From contig NZ_JASCXX010000027.1 of assembly GCF_030012215.1 (NCBI RefSeq), positions 1-64,000 on the forward strand: a stretch of DNA of 64,000 nucleotides, in the 5' to 3' direction. The position numbers and the translations under genes were made by a program. Positions within the stretch are counted from its first letter, which is position 1. Every line of letters begins with the position of its first letter. The DNA comes from Anaerobaca lacustris. Its GTDB lineage: Bacteria > Planctomycetota > Phycisphaerae > Sedimentisphaerales > Anaerobacaceae. Of the stretch, positions 51,214 through 59,642 are shown piece after piece. A model generated the notes under the pieces. It worked only from the letters and a program-made list of their open reading frames with translations. It ran no database searches and was not told where the DNA came from.

Positions 51214-52359
51214 TCAGGAGGCAGCAGTCGCGGGGCAGCGGACGCGGAAGGTGGTGCCGAGGTCGGCTGAACTGGTGAACGAGACGCTGCCCTTGAGGTA
51301 GCGCTCGGTCAGCAGCCGGACGCTATACGTGCCCAGACCCCGCCCAAGACCCTTGGTCGAGAATGACCGCTGGAAGACCTGCAATTGGACCTCACGCGGC
51401 ATGAAGCCGGCGTTGTGAACCCAGAACTCCGCCGTCCCACCGTCGGCGGTGCAGCCAACCGTAACGGTCTGGCCCTCGCGGCAAGCCTCGAGCGCGTTCT
51501 TGATCAGATTGCACACGACACGCAATAGAAGGACGCGGTCGCTCACGACCGTTGCGTCCTGCGCCCGCTCGTCGAGGCGAAGCAGACGGCCCTGGGCCAC
51601 GGGATGGCTGCGATAAAGATCGACGGCCTCCTTCAGCAGGGCCAGCGTGCCGACCTCGGCCGGCGCAAGGACCAGTTCGCCGCTTTCGGCTCGAAGCAAC
51701 GTGCGTTGGGCCCCGATCTCTTCGTTCAGTTCCCGGCACAGGCGACGAATATCGTCGAGGTGCCGGCCCCGCTCCTGGGGTCCGGCTTCGTCGAGAAAGC
51801 CGATGCACCAGGACAGGCCGCACGCGACGTTGTGGATATCGTGCAGAAAGATGCGTTCCAGGGCCTGCCGGCGCTTCTCGTGGCTGATGTCCAGGGCCGC
51901 AAAGACCGAGAACGACTCGCCCCCAACCTCCACCGGGCTCGCCCAGACCCGCAGGTCGAGGGCCTCGCTGCTCTCGCCACGAAGGATGCGACACTCCCGG
52001 ACCTCCGCCTGCCCCTGCTGGCTGGCCAGGATGGCCCCGACGGCGCCACACGTGCTGCAGAACTCCGTAGTCCCACAGCCGCCGGGGTCTTTCGAGGCAT
52101 GGATGCAGCCCAGGGCCTCGCCCGGACGAAGTCCGTAGATTTGATCTCTCCGCTTGCCTGGATAGGCTAAGTCCATGAAGCGATCGTTGGCGAAGACGAT
52201 CTGACGCTGGGCATTGAGCACGACCAGCGCGCAAGGCACGACCTCAGGCAGGATGCGCAGCAGCATCCGCTCGCTGAACAGGCGAGACTGCCGCCGAACT
52301 TCTCCGGCAGCGGCACGCTCTACCAAGGCGGCTCTCGTGGGGTCGGGCTTCAATTCCAT
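51214..52359 (-). CDS. PAS-domain sensor histidine kinase with a four-cysteine PAS insert
   Basis: The 381-aa protein has no membrane segment and so is probably a cytosolic sensor. A PAS domain (about 40-165) contains CIHASKDPGGCGTTEFCSTC, with C85, C95, C101 and C104 in the order C-x9-C-x5-C-x2-C. The transmitter follows: H-box FLHDIHNVACGL with the probable phosphoryl-accepting H173, then the N-box NLIKNALEA (N288) and KGLGRGLGTYS as the G-box. The four cysteines could bind a metal or an iron-sulfur cluster, as the NreB PAS domain does, although the spacing differs. No response regulator gene lies beside it. It is divergent from the PPOX-MarR operon. Confidence 0.8.
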   Translation of the reverse strand: MELKPDPTRAALVERAAAGEVRRQSRLFSERMLLRILPEVVPCALVVLNAQRQIVFANDRFMDLAYPGKRRDQIYGLRPGEALGCIHASKDPGGCGTTEFCSTCGAVGAILASQQGQAEVRECRILRGESSEALDLRVWASPVEVGGESFSVFAALDISHEKRRQALERIFLHDIHNVACGLSWCIGFLDEAGPQERGRHLDDIRRLCRELNEEIGAQRTLLRAESGELVLAPAEVGTLALLKEAVDLYRSHPVAQGRLLRLDERAQDATVVSDRVLLLRVVCNLIKNALEACREGQTVTVGCTADGGTAEFWVHNAGFMPREVQLQVFQRSFSTKGLGRGLGTYSVRLLTERYLKGSVSFTSSADLGTTFRVRCPATAAS

Positions 52360-52502
52360 CGGTCACTCTCTTCAACCAGGGCTTTCATAATCCCAGAAAC
52401 GCCGTCGGCGTGCAAGGCCAATTCACCGCGCGTGGCCTTGAAGGGTGCATACCATCTCTTTTCGACGGCGGTCTCTTTTTCGGAAGTTCGGAACATTCGC
52501 CC

Positions 52503-52532
52503 TTGACATACAGTTTGATATCGTACTATCTT
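52503..52532 (+). promoter_or_regulatory. sigma70-type promoter of the PPOX-MarR operon
   Basis: TTGACA at 52503 and TATCTT at 52527 are 18 bp apart. The AT-rich spacer and downstream region could hold a MarR operator, but none was defined. Confidence 0.65.
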
Positions 52533-52619
52533 ATAGCGAACCAATTGGTGTCGATGGAGGCGTCCGGCGGCAGTCCGGGCGATGATCTGTGTCTACGCAC
52601 AGAAGAAGGGAGAAGCACG

Positions 52620-53111
52620 ATGGATCAGTCGCGTATGCAGACTTCCAAGGAGATTCAGGAGGTGTGCCTGCGTCTGATGGCCGCAGCGCCGGTATGTTAT
52701 CTGACGACGCTCGATGTCGACGGATTCCCGATAACGACCGCCATGAACAACCTGCGCTGCGCCAAGGACTTTCCTGCTCTGGCCCCACTGTACGACGAGG
52801 CCGAGAATGACTTCCTTGTCTACATCACCACCAACAAGCCGTCGGCCAAGATGGCTCGCCTGCGGGCGAATCCGAAGGTCTCCGTCTACTTCTGTGAGCC
52901 TGGGCAGTTCATCGGGTTCACGTTGAGCGGCGAGATCGAAATCGTCACCGATCAAGCTCGCAAGGACCGCGTCTGGCAGGAGGGCTGGACGATGTATTAT
53001 CCCGATGACCCTCACGGTTCCGAATACGACATTCTCCGACTCGCCCCGAAACTCGTCGGGGGCTGGTGCCGAAATCAGCCGTTCGAGATTCGGATCGCAA
53101 AGCCATCGTAG
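52620..53111 (+). CDS. pyridoxamine 5'-phosphate oxidase-family (flavin split-barrel) protein
   Basis: This 163-aa protein has the split-barrel features VCYLTTLDVDGFPITTAMNNLR, LVYITTNKPSAKMARLRANPKVSVYFCEPG and FTLSGEIEIVTD, as in the FMN- or F420-binding PPOX superfamily. Members bind a flavin and reduce various substrates or remove stress molecules. It is the first gene of a five-gene unit with a MarR-type regulator, and such pairings are common for stress-responsive enzymes. The ATG at 52620 follows GGGAGAAGCACG; the earlier in-frame starts would place coding sequence over the promoter. Confidence 0.85.
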   Translation: MDQSRMQTSKEIQEVCLRLMAAAPVCYLTTLDVDGFPITTAMNNLRCAKDFPALAPLYDEAENDFLVYITTNKPSAKMARLRANPKVSVYFCEPGQFIGFTLSGEIEIVTDQARKDRVWQEGWTMYYPDDPHGSEYDILRLAPKLVGGWCRNQPFEIRIAKPS

Positions 53112-53142
53112 CTTCAAAGAGATCACAGGGAAAGGAGAGACG

Positions 53143-53580
53143 ATGACTGTGAAATGCCTTTGGGCATGCCTGCTGAGCACCTTGATCGTGGTGGACACGC
53201 GAGGGCACGGCCGATCCACCCTCGGCGAACAGGCGATGACTTACCCCCTGCTCGCTGACGACATGGCCAGACTGCTGGATGAGCTTGGCACAGGCCCAGT
53301 CACCGTTGTGGGCCATAGCGATGGAGGGGTGATCGGCTACATTCTTGCGGCCAAATACCCGGAGAAGGTTCGCGCCCTCGTCGCCAACGGCGCCAATTTC
53401 CGCAAGGCCGGACGCGGAGGACTGACGCCCCAGATCAATGAATGGATCAAAACCCTTACGCCCGTGGCAATCGAGCAATGGGGCGACATCCGCCGGCGGT
53501 ACGAGGGCCTCAACCCCGAGATCGAGGCATTCGCCCCCATCCTCCTGCGATTTCTGAACCGGGTCCATGACACTCGATAG
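53143..53580 (+). pseudogene. alpha/beta hydrolase with missing N-terminal core, likely degraded
   Basis: The 145-aa product begins with a signal-like MTVKCLWACLLSTL that runs straight into VVDTRGHGRST, which normally lies about 60 residues after the signal, past the HGGG oxyanion strand. The nucleophile elbow GHSDGG is intact, but the chain stops soon after ALVANGANF and the expected catalytic Asp and His part is gone or replaced. An internal deletion plus a short C-terminus is the simplest reading, so it is unlikely to be an active enzyme. The ribosome site AAAGGAGAGACG is good. It follows the PPOX gene in the same operon. Confidence 0.65.
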
Positions 53581-53597
53581 CCCATTGGGAGATGACG

Positions 53598-53840
53598 ATG
53601 GAAAAGCCCTGCCTGAGTAATCCAGATCAGTTTCCGGATGATGAAGTCCTGAGCGGCTGTCTGGGAAAGGCCAAAGCCGCGTGGGATTCGTTTCTCTCCG
53701 TTCTCGTTGAGGGCTCTCCCGCCTTCGCTGCGGAATGGCGCTATTACCGGGACGGCAAGAGCTGGCTCTACAAGGTCACGAAGACGGCGGATTTGAGGGC
53801 GATCCGAACCCTGATCGACATCAAGGAACAACTGAAATGA
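53598..53840 (+). pseudogene. DUF3788-family protein with apparent internal deletion
   Basis: The 80-aa product has the DUF3788 N-terminus (NPDQFPDDEVLSGCLGKAK and WRYYRDGKSWLYKVTK). It then jumps to the family C-terminus (RTLIDIKEQLK). Family members are about 140 aa, so about 60 residues with the core beta-strands appear to be missing while the frame is kept. I chose the ATG at 53598 because GGGAG lies at suitable spacing, and an ATG two codons earlier overlaps it. The stop overlaps the MarR start (ATGA). It may be non-functional. Confidence 0.55.
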
Positions 53841-54319
53841 GCGTGTGTGGCAGCATGAAACAGCAGCGACAGGCGGGGTTTCTGATGGCGAAGATTCGCC
53901 AGGTGGGCGAGCGCCTCTTCCTGCGCCGGCTCAAGGAGGCGGGCATCGAGATCAACCCGGCCCAGGGGCGGATCATGTTCGCGCTCTGGCAGAAGGATGG
54001 CGTCTCCATCCAGGAGCTGGTCAGGAAGACGCAGTTGGGCAAGTCGACGCTGACCAGTATGCTGGATCGGCTCGAAGCGATGGGCTACCTGCGCCGGCAA
54101 CGATCCGACGAGGACCGGCGGCAGATCCTGATCTACCGAACCGAAAAGGATCGGGCCACCGAGACGCAGTACGTGCAGCTCTCCGAGCAGATGACCGAAA
54201 TCTGGTACCGAGGCTTCACCGACGCCGAAGCGGATCGATTCGAGGCATGTTTGCAGCGAATCCTGGACAACCTGACGGAGTACGAAAGAGGCGAAGAGGC
54301 GGGAGGTCGCCGTGAGTGA
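53837..54319 (+). CDS. MarR-family transcriptional regulator
   Basis: The 160-aa protein has the MarR winged helix-turn-helix: VSIQELVRKTQLGKSTLTSMLDRLEAMGYLRRQRSDEDRRQI (about residues 55-95), where the wing carries the typical DRRQI motif. N- and C-terminal helices form the dimer interface. It starts within the stop codon of the preceding gene (ATGA), so the two are coupled, and it overlaps the next gene by 8 bp. It may control its own operon through a site near the 52503 promoter. Confidence 0.9.
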   Translation: MSVCGSMKQQRQAGFLMAKIRQVGERLFLRRLKEAGIEINPAQGRIMFALWQKDGVSIQELVRKTQLGKSTLTSMLDRLEAMGYLRRQRSDEDRRQILIYRTEKDRATETQYVQLSEQMTEIWYRGFTDAEADRFEACLQRILDNLTEYERGEEAGGRRE

Positions 54320-55031
54320 CATGCGCGAGCAGCAGCGAAGGTTCCAGGGATTCCGCCCCAAGGCATTCCGATTTCTGAAGGACATTCGAACGCACAACGA
54401 CAAGGGCTGGTTTCGCGAGCATCGGGCCGACTACGAGCGGTACCTGCTTGCGCCGTTGCGCGACCTGGTAACGGATCTGGCCGATTTCATGCTCGACATC
54501 GACCTGTCCTTCGAGGTCGCGCCGGCCGTGGGCAAGACCATCTCAAGGATCTACCGCGACACGCGATTCAGCAAGGACAAATCGCCCCTGCGGGACTGTA
54601 TGTGGATCACCTTCAAACGCAGCACCAAGGACTGGGCCCGCTGGAGCGTGGGATACTTCCTGGAGATCAATGCGACGTGGTACCGCTATGGCCTGGGGTT
54701 CTACGACGCGGCCCCCGACGTCATGGCGCAGTTCCGGGCCCAGCTCGACGAGGCCCCGGAGACGTTTCTCAAGGCCATCGACTGGTTCGAGAAGCAGGAC
54801 ATCTTCACGCTCGAAGGCGAAACCTACAGGCGGCCCAAAGGCGCCGACAGACCCGAGCCCATCCGCACGTGGTACAACCATAAGAGCTTCTACCTCTCGT
54901 GCAGCCGCAAGAACGACGCGGCTATCCGCAGCGGGCAACTGGTGGACGATCTGAAGGCCGGGTTCGGCCTGACCGCCCCGCTCTACCACTATCTGCTCGA
55001 CACCCTGGCCCGCGTCCGGCCCCCAGAATAA
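54312..55031 (+). CDS. DUF2461 (TIGR02453) protein
   Basis: The 239-aa protein fits the DUF2461 family in length and motifs: FRPKAFRFLKDIRTHNDKGWFREHRADYE, then ISRIYRDTRFSKDKSPLRDCMWITF, and a C-terminal KSFYLSCSRKND. The family is widespread and has no established function. It starts at a GTG with GGAGG just upstream. Eight bp overlap the MarR gene, so they are coupled. Confidence 0.88.
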   Translation: MSDMREQQRRFQGFRPKAFRFLKDIRTHNDKGWFREHRADYERYLLAPLRDLVTDLADFMLDIDLSFEVAPAVGKTISRIYRDTRFSKDKSPLRDCMWITFKRSTKDWARWSVGYFLEINATWYRYGLGFYDAAPDVMAQFRAQLDEAPETFLKAIDWFEKQDIFTLEGETYRRPKGADRPEPIRTWYNHKSFYLSCSRKNDAAIRSGQLVDDLKAGFGLTAPLYHYLLDTLARVRPPE

Positions 55032-55546
55032 CCACCCAGGACCCCGAAACGGGGTGCAGAACAGCCTGGATGTAAGTCCTTTTCCGCTAATGGCCTATGG
55101 CACGTCCGAAAAAAACTTATCCGGATTCGTGAAAATCGCGTTACGGACAGCTCCTTGCAGGGCACTTAAAGGGTGAGCACAACGACAAACGCAGCATTGA
55201 CCGGAATACGGAGGTGGCACGATGGCAGGCGGCAGAACGCAACGCATGGACGCTTGGGCGTGGGGTTTCGACGGCAGCGGCAAAGCCGCCGGCGGTCGAA
55301 GTCCGTTTTCTGCCCGCCTCACTCAAACCAGACCCAGAAAGGCCCTCACGGCCTCTAACTCTAACCCAGTTGAACCCAGGTCAGGTCGAAGGTCAAAGTC
55401 CACATCACACCCGCTATCGCCTCTCTTACGGTAGCAGCTCTCTATCACCTGCCTCCACCAGTCAAGCCCCGTTCCGCACGGGACGGGGCTTGGCCCTGGT
55501 GGTCGGCCCGCCCATCCGAATCTCCTGCGATGGCGTCTTTTTCTGA
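55032..55546. other. intergenic stretch; one doubtful small ORF, hairpin
   Basis: The gap between DUF2461 and DUF2959 genes has a 70-codon frame (55222-55434) with a good GGAGGTGGCACG ribosome site but a composition that looks non-coding, and a hairpin at 55464-55491 (AAGCCCCG and CGGGGCTT). No other gene or RNA was supported. No tmRNA structure is present, despite a GGTTTCGACGG string near 55262. Confidence 0.35.
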
Positions 55547-55574
55547 TTGATCGCACCTCGACACACCCTACAAT
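55547..55574 (+). promoter_or_regulatory. sigma70-type promoter of the DUF2959 lipoprotein gene
   Basis: TTGATC at 55547 and TACAAT at 55569 are 16 bp apart, 42 bp before the start codon. Confidence 0.55.
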
Positions 55575-55615
55575 AGCGGCCGTGTACCGGCTTGGTAGTC
55601 TTGAAAGGGACGGAC

Positions 55616-56269
55616 ATGAGATCGCTAACCTTGGGCGCCCTTGGCCTTGCACTGGTTGCGCTCTGCGGCTGCGGCGGGGTCTACTACAACACCATGGAGA
55701 AGCTCGGCTACCCCAAGCGGGAGATGCTCGTCGATCGCGTGCAGAAGGCGCGAGACGCCCAGGAAGAGGCCAAGCAGCAGTTCCAGTCGGCCCTGGAGGA
55801 ATTCACCGCCGTGACCGGCTACCAGGGCGGCGATCTGGAGAAGATGTACAACAGGCTCCGAGACCAGTTGCAGCGCAGCGAATCGAAGGCGCAAGCGGTC
55901 GGCAAGCGCATCGACGACGTCGAGAGCGTCGGCGAGGCCCTGTTCAAGGAATGGCAGTCCGAGCTCGATCAGTACTCCAGCCCCGACCTGCGTCAGGCCA
56001 GTGAGAACAAGCTCGGCCAGACGCGGCTTCGTTACGCCCGCCTGGTCGCGGCGATGCGTAGCGCCGAGATGAAAATCGAGCCGGTCCTCACGGCGTTTCG
56101 CGATCAGGTCCTGTTTCTCAAGCACAACCTCAACGCCCAGGCGCTGGCGGCGCTTCAGAACGAGCTGACCACCATCCAGACGGACGTCGCCGGCCTGATC
56201 CGCGAGATGGAAGCCTCCATCGCCGAGGCGAACGCGTTCATCGACGCGATGAACCGCGACCAGAACTAA
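55616..56269 (+). CDS. DUF2959-family lipoprotein
   Basis: This 217-aa protein has a lipoprotein signal with lipobox LCGC (about residues 16-19). It is a long helical chain (EKLGYPKREMLVDRVQKARDAQEEAKQQF and later ERxLGQTRLRYARLV-type helices), the layout of DUF2959. The heptad pattern suggests coiled coils. The role is unknown; the family is a periplasm-facing lipoprotein. A weak GGGACGGAC precedes the ATG. It is convergent with the PHP gene. Confidence 0.85.
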   Translation: MRSLTLGALGLALVALCGCGGVYYNTMEKLGYPKREMLVDRVQKARDAQEEAKQQFQSALEEFTAVTGYQGGDLEKMYNRLRDQLQRSESKAQAVGKRIDDVESVGEALFKEWQSELDQYSSPDLRQASENKLGQTRLRYARLVAAMRSAEMKIEPVLTAFRDQVLFLKHNLNAQALAALQNELTTIQTDVAGLIREMEASIAEANAFIDAMNRDQN

Positions 56270-56291
56270 CCGACGACCCCACGGGACCAGA

Positions 56292-57416
56292 TCAGTTCTC
56301 GGTCTCCACGCCGATCTCGATCGTGATCTGGGGCGGGATTTCCAGACTAACCGGCAGGCCTTTCGCCGGGGCGACGAGGAAATTGCTGACCGCATACTCG
56401 AACCGATGCGATTCCGAGCCGGCCGGCACCTTCGCCCGGATCAGCGTGCTCGCATGGGGCGGCACACTGACGGACTTCGGCCCCAGTTTCCCCGTCCGCT
56501 CCAGTTCGAGGGCAACGTCGCAATGGTTCGTCAGACGAAATCGCACGGTGTTATCCTGGCTGTAGTCGATGTCGGCGATCGTAGTGGCGGCATCGAACAT
56601 GGCATCGAGGTACTCCTTGCGACCGATGAGCTGGCCCTCGTACCAGACCAGGGTGCGCCCGGCCACCAGGGCCTCCTTCAGGGCGGCAAGCGTCTTGCCC
56701 CGCGCGAACACCAGCGTCATCGAGCGATGCTTCTCCGGGCTGCTTTGCTCGAGCATCGAAGGCGCGTGGATGTCGGAGGTTCCCATAAACGTCAGGTTCT
56801 TTTCCAGCGCCCATTCGTGGGCCTCGGGATAGTAGCTGCGTCCGTTGACGACCTCGATCCCGTGCATGTACTTCTTCTCATAGAGCGTGGTGTGGATATC
56901 GAACCAGCCCTTGCGGTCCGGCTTCCAGCCGGGATGGTTCCAGAAGATGAACGCTCCCTGCTTTGCTGCGGCCGCCATGCAGTCGAGGAGGTCCGGCGTG
57001 TCGAGCGGATTGACGTCGTCGAGGAAGAGCGCGTTGAAGTGTCCGGGCGGGGTATCCCGTGTAATCTCGGTGCCCCGGATCAGCAGAATCCCGCGTTCCT
57101 TCGCCCTCGCCAAAGCGATCTCATAGGGCCGATTGTGGTTCGTGGGAACATCCGCCTTGTGCGGCTGGTACTCGATATGATCCGTGATCGAGATGACGTC
57201 CAGACCCTCCCGCCACGCCTCGTCCACGCGGACGGTGGGCCAGACCAGGCCGTCGGAAAACACCGTGTGCATGTGCAGATCACATTTCAGGGTCTTGTAT
57301 CCCAGTATATCCGGGAATTGAATCTCCCGTCGGGTCTGTGCCCCCAGCGTGCCCACCATCAGCAGGACGACCAGAATGCCGGCTACCATCAGCCTGGATC
57401 GCAGAATCCGTCTCAT
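56292..57416 (-). CDS. secreted PHP-domain phosphoesterase
   Basis: The 374-aa protein has a signal peptide or membrane anchor (VAGILVVLLMVGTLGAQ). The PHP metal-binding motifs follow in order: CDLHMHTVFSDG, ISITDHIEY, GTEITRDTPPGHFNALF, WNHPGW and GTSDIHAPS. A beta-rich C-terminal domain follows (about 275-374). PHP enzymes hydrolyse phosphodiesters or phosphomonoesters using three metals. Export is unusual for histidinol-phosphatase relatives but known for Sb-PDE-like groups. The ATG at 57416 follows GGAAAGGGGCGTTTCG. Confidence 0.82.
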   Translation of the reverse strand: MRRILRSRLMVAGILVVLLMVGTLGAQTRREIQFPDILGYKTLKCDLHMHTVFSDGLVWPTVRVDEAWREGLDVISITDHIEYQPHKADVPTNHNRPYEIALARAKERGILLIRGTEITRDTPPGHFNALFLDDVNPLDTPDLLDCMAAAAKQGAFIFWNHPGWKPDRKGWFDIHTTLYEKKYMHGIEVVNGRSYYPEAHEWALEKNLTFMGTSDIHAPSMLEQSSPEKHRSMTLVFARGKTLAALKEALVAGRTLVWYEGQLIGRKEYLDAMFDAATTIADIDYSQDNTVRFRLTNHCDVALELERTGKLGPKSVSVPPHASTLIRAKVPAGSESHRFEYAVSNFLVAPAKGLPVSLEIPPQITIEIGVETEN

Positions 57417-57683
57417 CGAAACGCCCCTTTCCTTCCATACACACACCATTTGAGCATCGGCCATCTGCTGCCGACGTCCATTGCCCGTAACATAGCAGTT
57501 CGGCAGTCCAGCCGCAACGACCGACCGGAATCGCTGCATTTTATCACCTCGCGGATTGACCGACCGTTAGAATCAAATTATTGTCACAGGGTGGCCCGGA
57601 CCCCGGTCAAGTTGCAGGTCCACTGCCAAACGTCGGCTGGAAGTGCCTGTGCCACATGACGTTCTTCTTGGAGAAGTCGTAGC

Positions 57684-58190
57684 ATGGACGAAACCGATCC
57701 GCTGTTTGTCACCATCGACAAGCTCATCCGGATCTCACGGCTCAAGGAGATCGAGTTCATCATGGGCAGCGATCAGACCGACCGGATCTATGAGATCCGC
57801 ACGGCGCTGCGCCGTCTGGAACCGGGACACTACCTGCTGGGCACCGGACCATCCACCGCAGGGATCATCTCCCTGGACGCCCAGGACATCGTGCTCGGTC
57901 GCCCCTCCACCGTTCTGGAGCCTCCGTCGGCATCGGCACCCGACTACTGGGCCATCGATACGCTCTTTTTCGTGCCGCGGGAGGTCTCGCGGAACCACGC
58001 CCGGGTGACGCTGCGAGTCACCGACGGCGGCCCCCGCCGCGTCGTGTGCGACCTGAGCAGCACGTGCGGCACGTTCGTCAACGACACGCAGGTGGACCCG
58101 CACGGTCCGGGGATTATCCTCAAGCACGGGGACATCCTCAGTCTCGGACCCTCGCGCATCAGCACGTACATCTACTACGAAGTGCCTTGA
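57684..58190 (+). CDS. FHA-domain protein
   Basis: The 168-aa protein has a C-terminal FHA domain (about 65-165). GRPST, the EVSRNHARV core with the Ser and His that contact phosphothreonine, and SSTCGTFVND mark it. It would bind phosphothreonine peptides. The N-terminus (about 1-60) contains a helical segment with HYLLGTGPST. No kinase lies next to it, so its partner is unknown. It is convergent with the nitrilase-like gene. Confidence 0.85.
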   Translation: MDETDPLFVTIDKLIRISRLKEIEFIMGSDQTDRIYEIRTALRRLEPGHYLLGTGPSTAGIISLDAQDIVLGRPSTVLEPPSASAPDYWAIDTLFFVPREVSRNHARVTLRVTDGGPRRVVCDLSSTCGTFVNDTQVDPHGPGIILKHGDILSLGPSRISTYIYYEVP

Positions 58191-58203
58191 CCCACGCGCC
58201 GCT

Positions 58204-59271
58204 TCACGCACCTCGCATGACACCCTCACGTCGCCGTCGCTGCGCGGCATCCGCTTCGGCAATATGCTGCTCGTGCGTCTTCAGATCGAACTCCTTGAGG
58301 ATATCGGCAACGCGCACGTCGCGATCCAGGCTCTCGATGATCGTCCATTCCTCCTCGTGAAACGTGCGGATCGAGACCTTGCGGCCGTACTTCGCCTGGA
58401 TCTCAGGGAACCGCCGGCAGAATGGCCAGGAATGCAGAAACGCCTTTTCCAGATTCACCGGAGCGCAGACCCAATCGGCGTACTGTCCCGTGCCGGCGAT
58501 CGCACGGCCGTCGATGTCACAGATCTTCGTCGTGCCCTTCCACGTGCTCGATACGACGCAGTACTTGTTCTCCCACGCCTTCGTGTTGACCATCGCACCG
58601 CCCCCGAACGCCGACGGCCAGAACACCAGTTCGGCGCCCGCCTCGCGCAGCTTTCGCCAGCCGTCGGACCACGCGATATCGAAGCAGATCTGCGCTCCAA
58701 GCACACCGATATCCGTCTTGAAGACGGGCGGATCTGGCGTGCCCGGCGAAACGCCATTGTCAAGTTCTCCAACAGTCGGATGCATCTTGTGATACTGTCC
58801 GATGTACCGGCCGTGGCGGTCGATGAAGACGGCCGCGTTGTAGTATCGGCCGTCGGCGACCGTCTGGATCGGACAGACAACGTAACACTTGTGCTTCTCG
58901 GCAAACTGGGCGAACGGACGCGAAAACGGCCCAATGGGCTCCTCTGACGATTCCGCCAGCGACGGCGCCGGGCCCGTCAGGTGAGCAAACGGAAACACCT
59001 CCGGCAGACAGATGATGTCGGGCCCGAACGGGACCACCTCGTTCATCCGGGCCAGCACCCTCTTCGTCATCTCTTTCGGGTTGGCGGCCCGCAGACCGCT
59101 GAGCGACACGCTCGCAATCCACACCTCCCGGGGCAGGCGCTGTCCCTTCGGCACCCCCCCCATCGGCCCTGGTGCGGCCCGGAGCCGACCGGCCGCCATG
59201 CCCAGACCCAGACCGACCGATGCCGTCTCGAGGAAATGCCGCCGCGTCCATCCAGCCCTGCGTTCGTCCAT
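58204..59271 (-). CDS. Tat-exported carbon-nitrogen hydrolase (nitrilase superfamily)
   Basis: The 355-aa protein has a Tat signal (TRRHFLETASVGLGLGMAA). The catalytic triad of the superfamily is present: Glu in ICLPEVFPF, Lys in YHKMHPTVGE and Cys in QICFDIAW. It would cleave an amide or nitrile C-N bond. Export through Tat is uncommon for this family. The ATG at 59271 is preferred because AAGG lies nine bases upstream; an ATG three codons earlier is possible. The C-terminal tail is charged. Confidence 0.85.
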   Translation of the reverse strand: MDERRAGWTRRHFLETASVGLGLGMAAGRLRAAPGPMGGVPKGQRLPREVWIASVSLSGLRAANPKEMTKRVLARMNEVVPFGPDIICLPEVFPFAHLTGPAPSLAESSEEPIGPFSRPFAQFAEKHKCYVVCPIQTVADGRYYNAAVFIDRHGRYIGQYHKMHPTVGELDNGVSPGTPDPPVFKTDIGVLGAQICFDIAWSDGWRKLREAGAELVFWPSAFGGGAMVNTKAWENKYCVVSSTWKGTTKICDIDGRAIAGTGQYADWVCAPVNLEKAFLHSWPFCRRFPEIQAKYGRKVSIRTFHEEEWTIIESLDRDVRVADILKEFDLKTHEQHIAEADAAQRRRREGVMRGA

Positions 59272-59384
59272 CGCTGCCATCCTTTCTCCCGCTGTGTCCG
59301 GCCCCGAGGTACGTCGGAATCGGGCAGGTCCATGTCACTGCCCTGCCGAACCCGACGCCTCAACAAAGATTCGTGCGATCCAGC

Positions 59385-59412
59385 TTGACCTTGCCGCCTC
59401 GTGCGGTATAAT
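59385..59412 (+). promoter_or_regulatory. sigma70-type promoter of the subtilase gene
   Basis: TTGACC at 59385 and TATAAT at 59407 are 16 bp apart. Transcription would start about 225 nt before the start codon; the leader has no gene. Confidence 0.65.
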
Positions 59413-59642
59413 AGTCTATGTTCGTTCCTGGGTCCAGGAGTGAGGTGATCCGGGGCCGGGGAAAAGAGACTGGAGGAGCAGTGCGTAGGAGGGACGAGGA
59501 TCTGTTCTGGATTTCGTGCGACATGCGGGAGCGTCGGCGTGGCACGTGCCGTTCATTCGCATCTCGGTTGCACCGGAGACGATCCGCCATCCTTTGAATC
59601 AGACCGTGAGAATCCGTGCCGGAAGAGAAAAGGGAGACACAC

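Noticed and set aside
55262-55290. GGTTTCGACGG string reminiscent of tmRNA start
   Set aside because: The rest of tmRNA, including the tRNA-like 3' end and the tag, is absent.
55222-55434. 70-codon frame with a good ribosome site between DUF2461 and DUF2959 genes
   Set aside because: The composition is Arg/Ser/Pro-rich as in chance frames and nothing is recognised, so it is not called as a gene.
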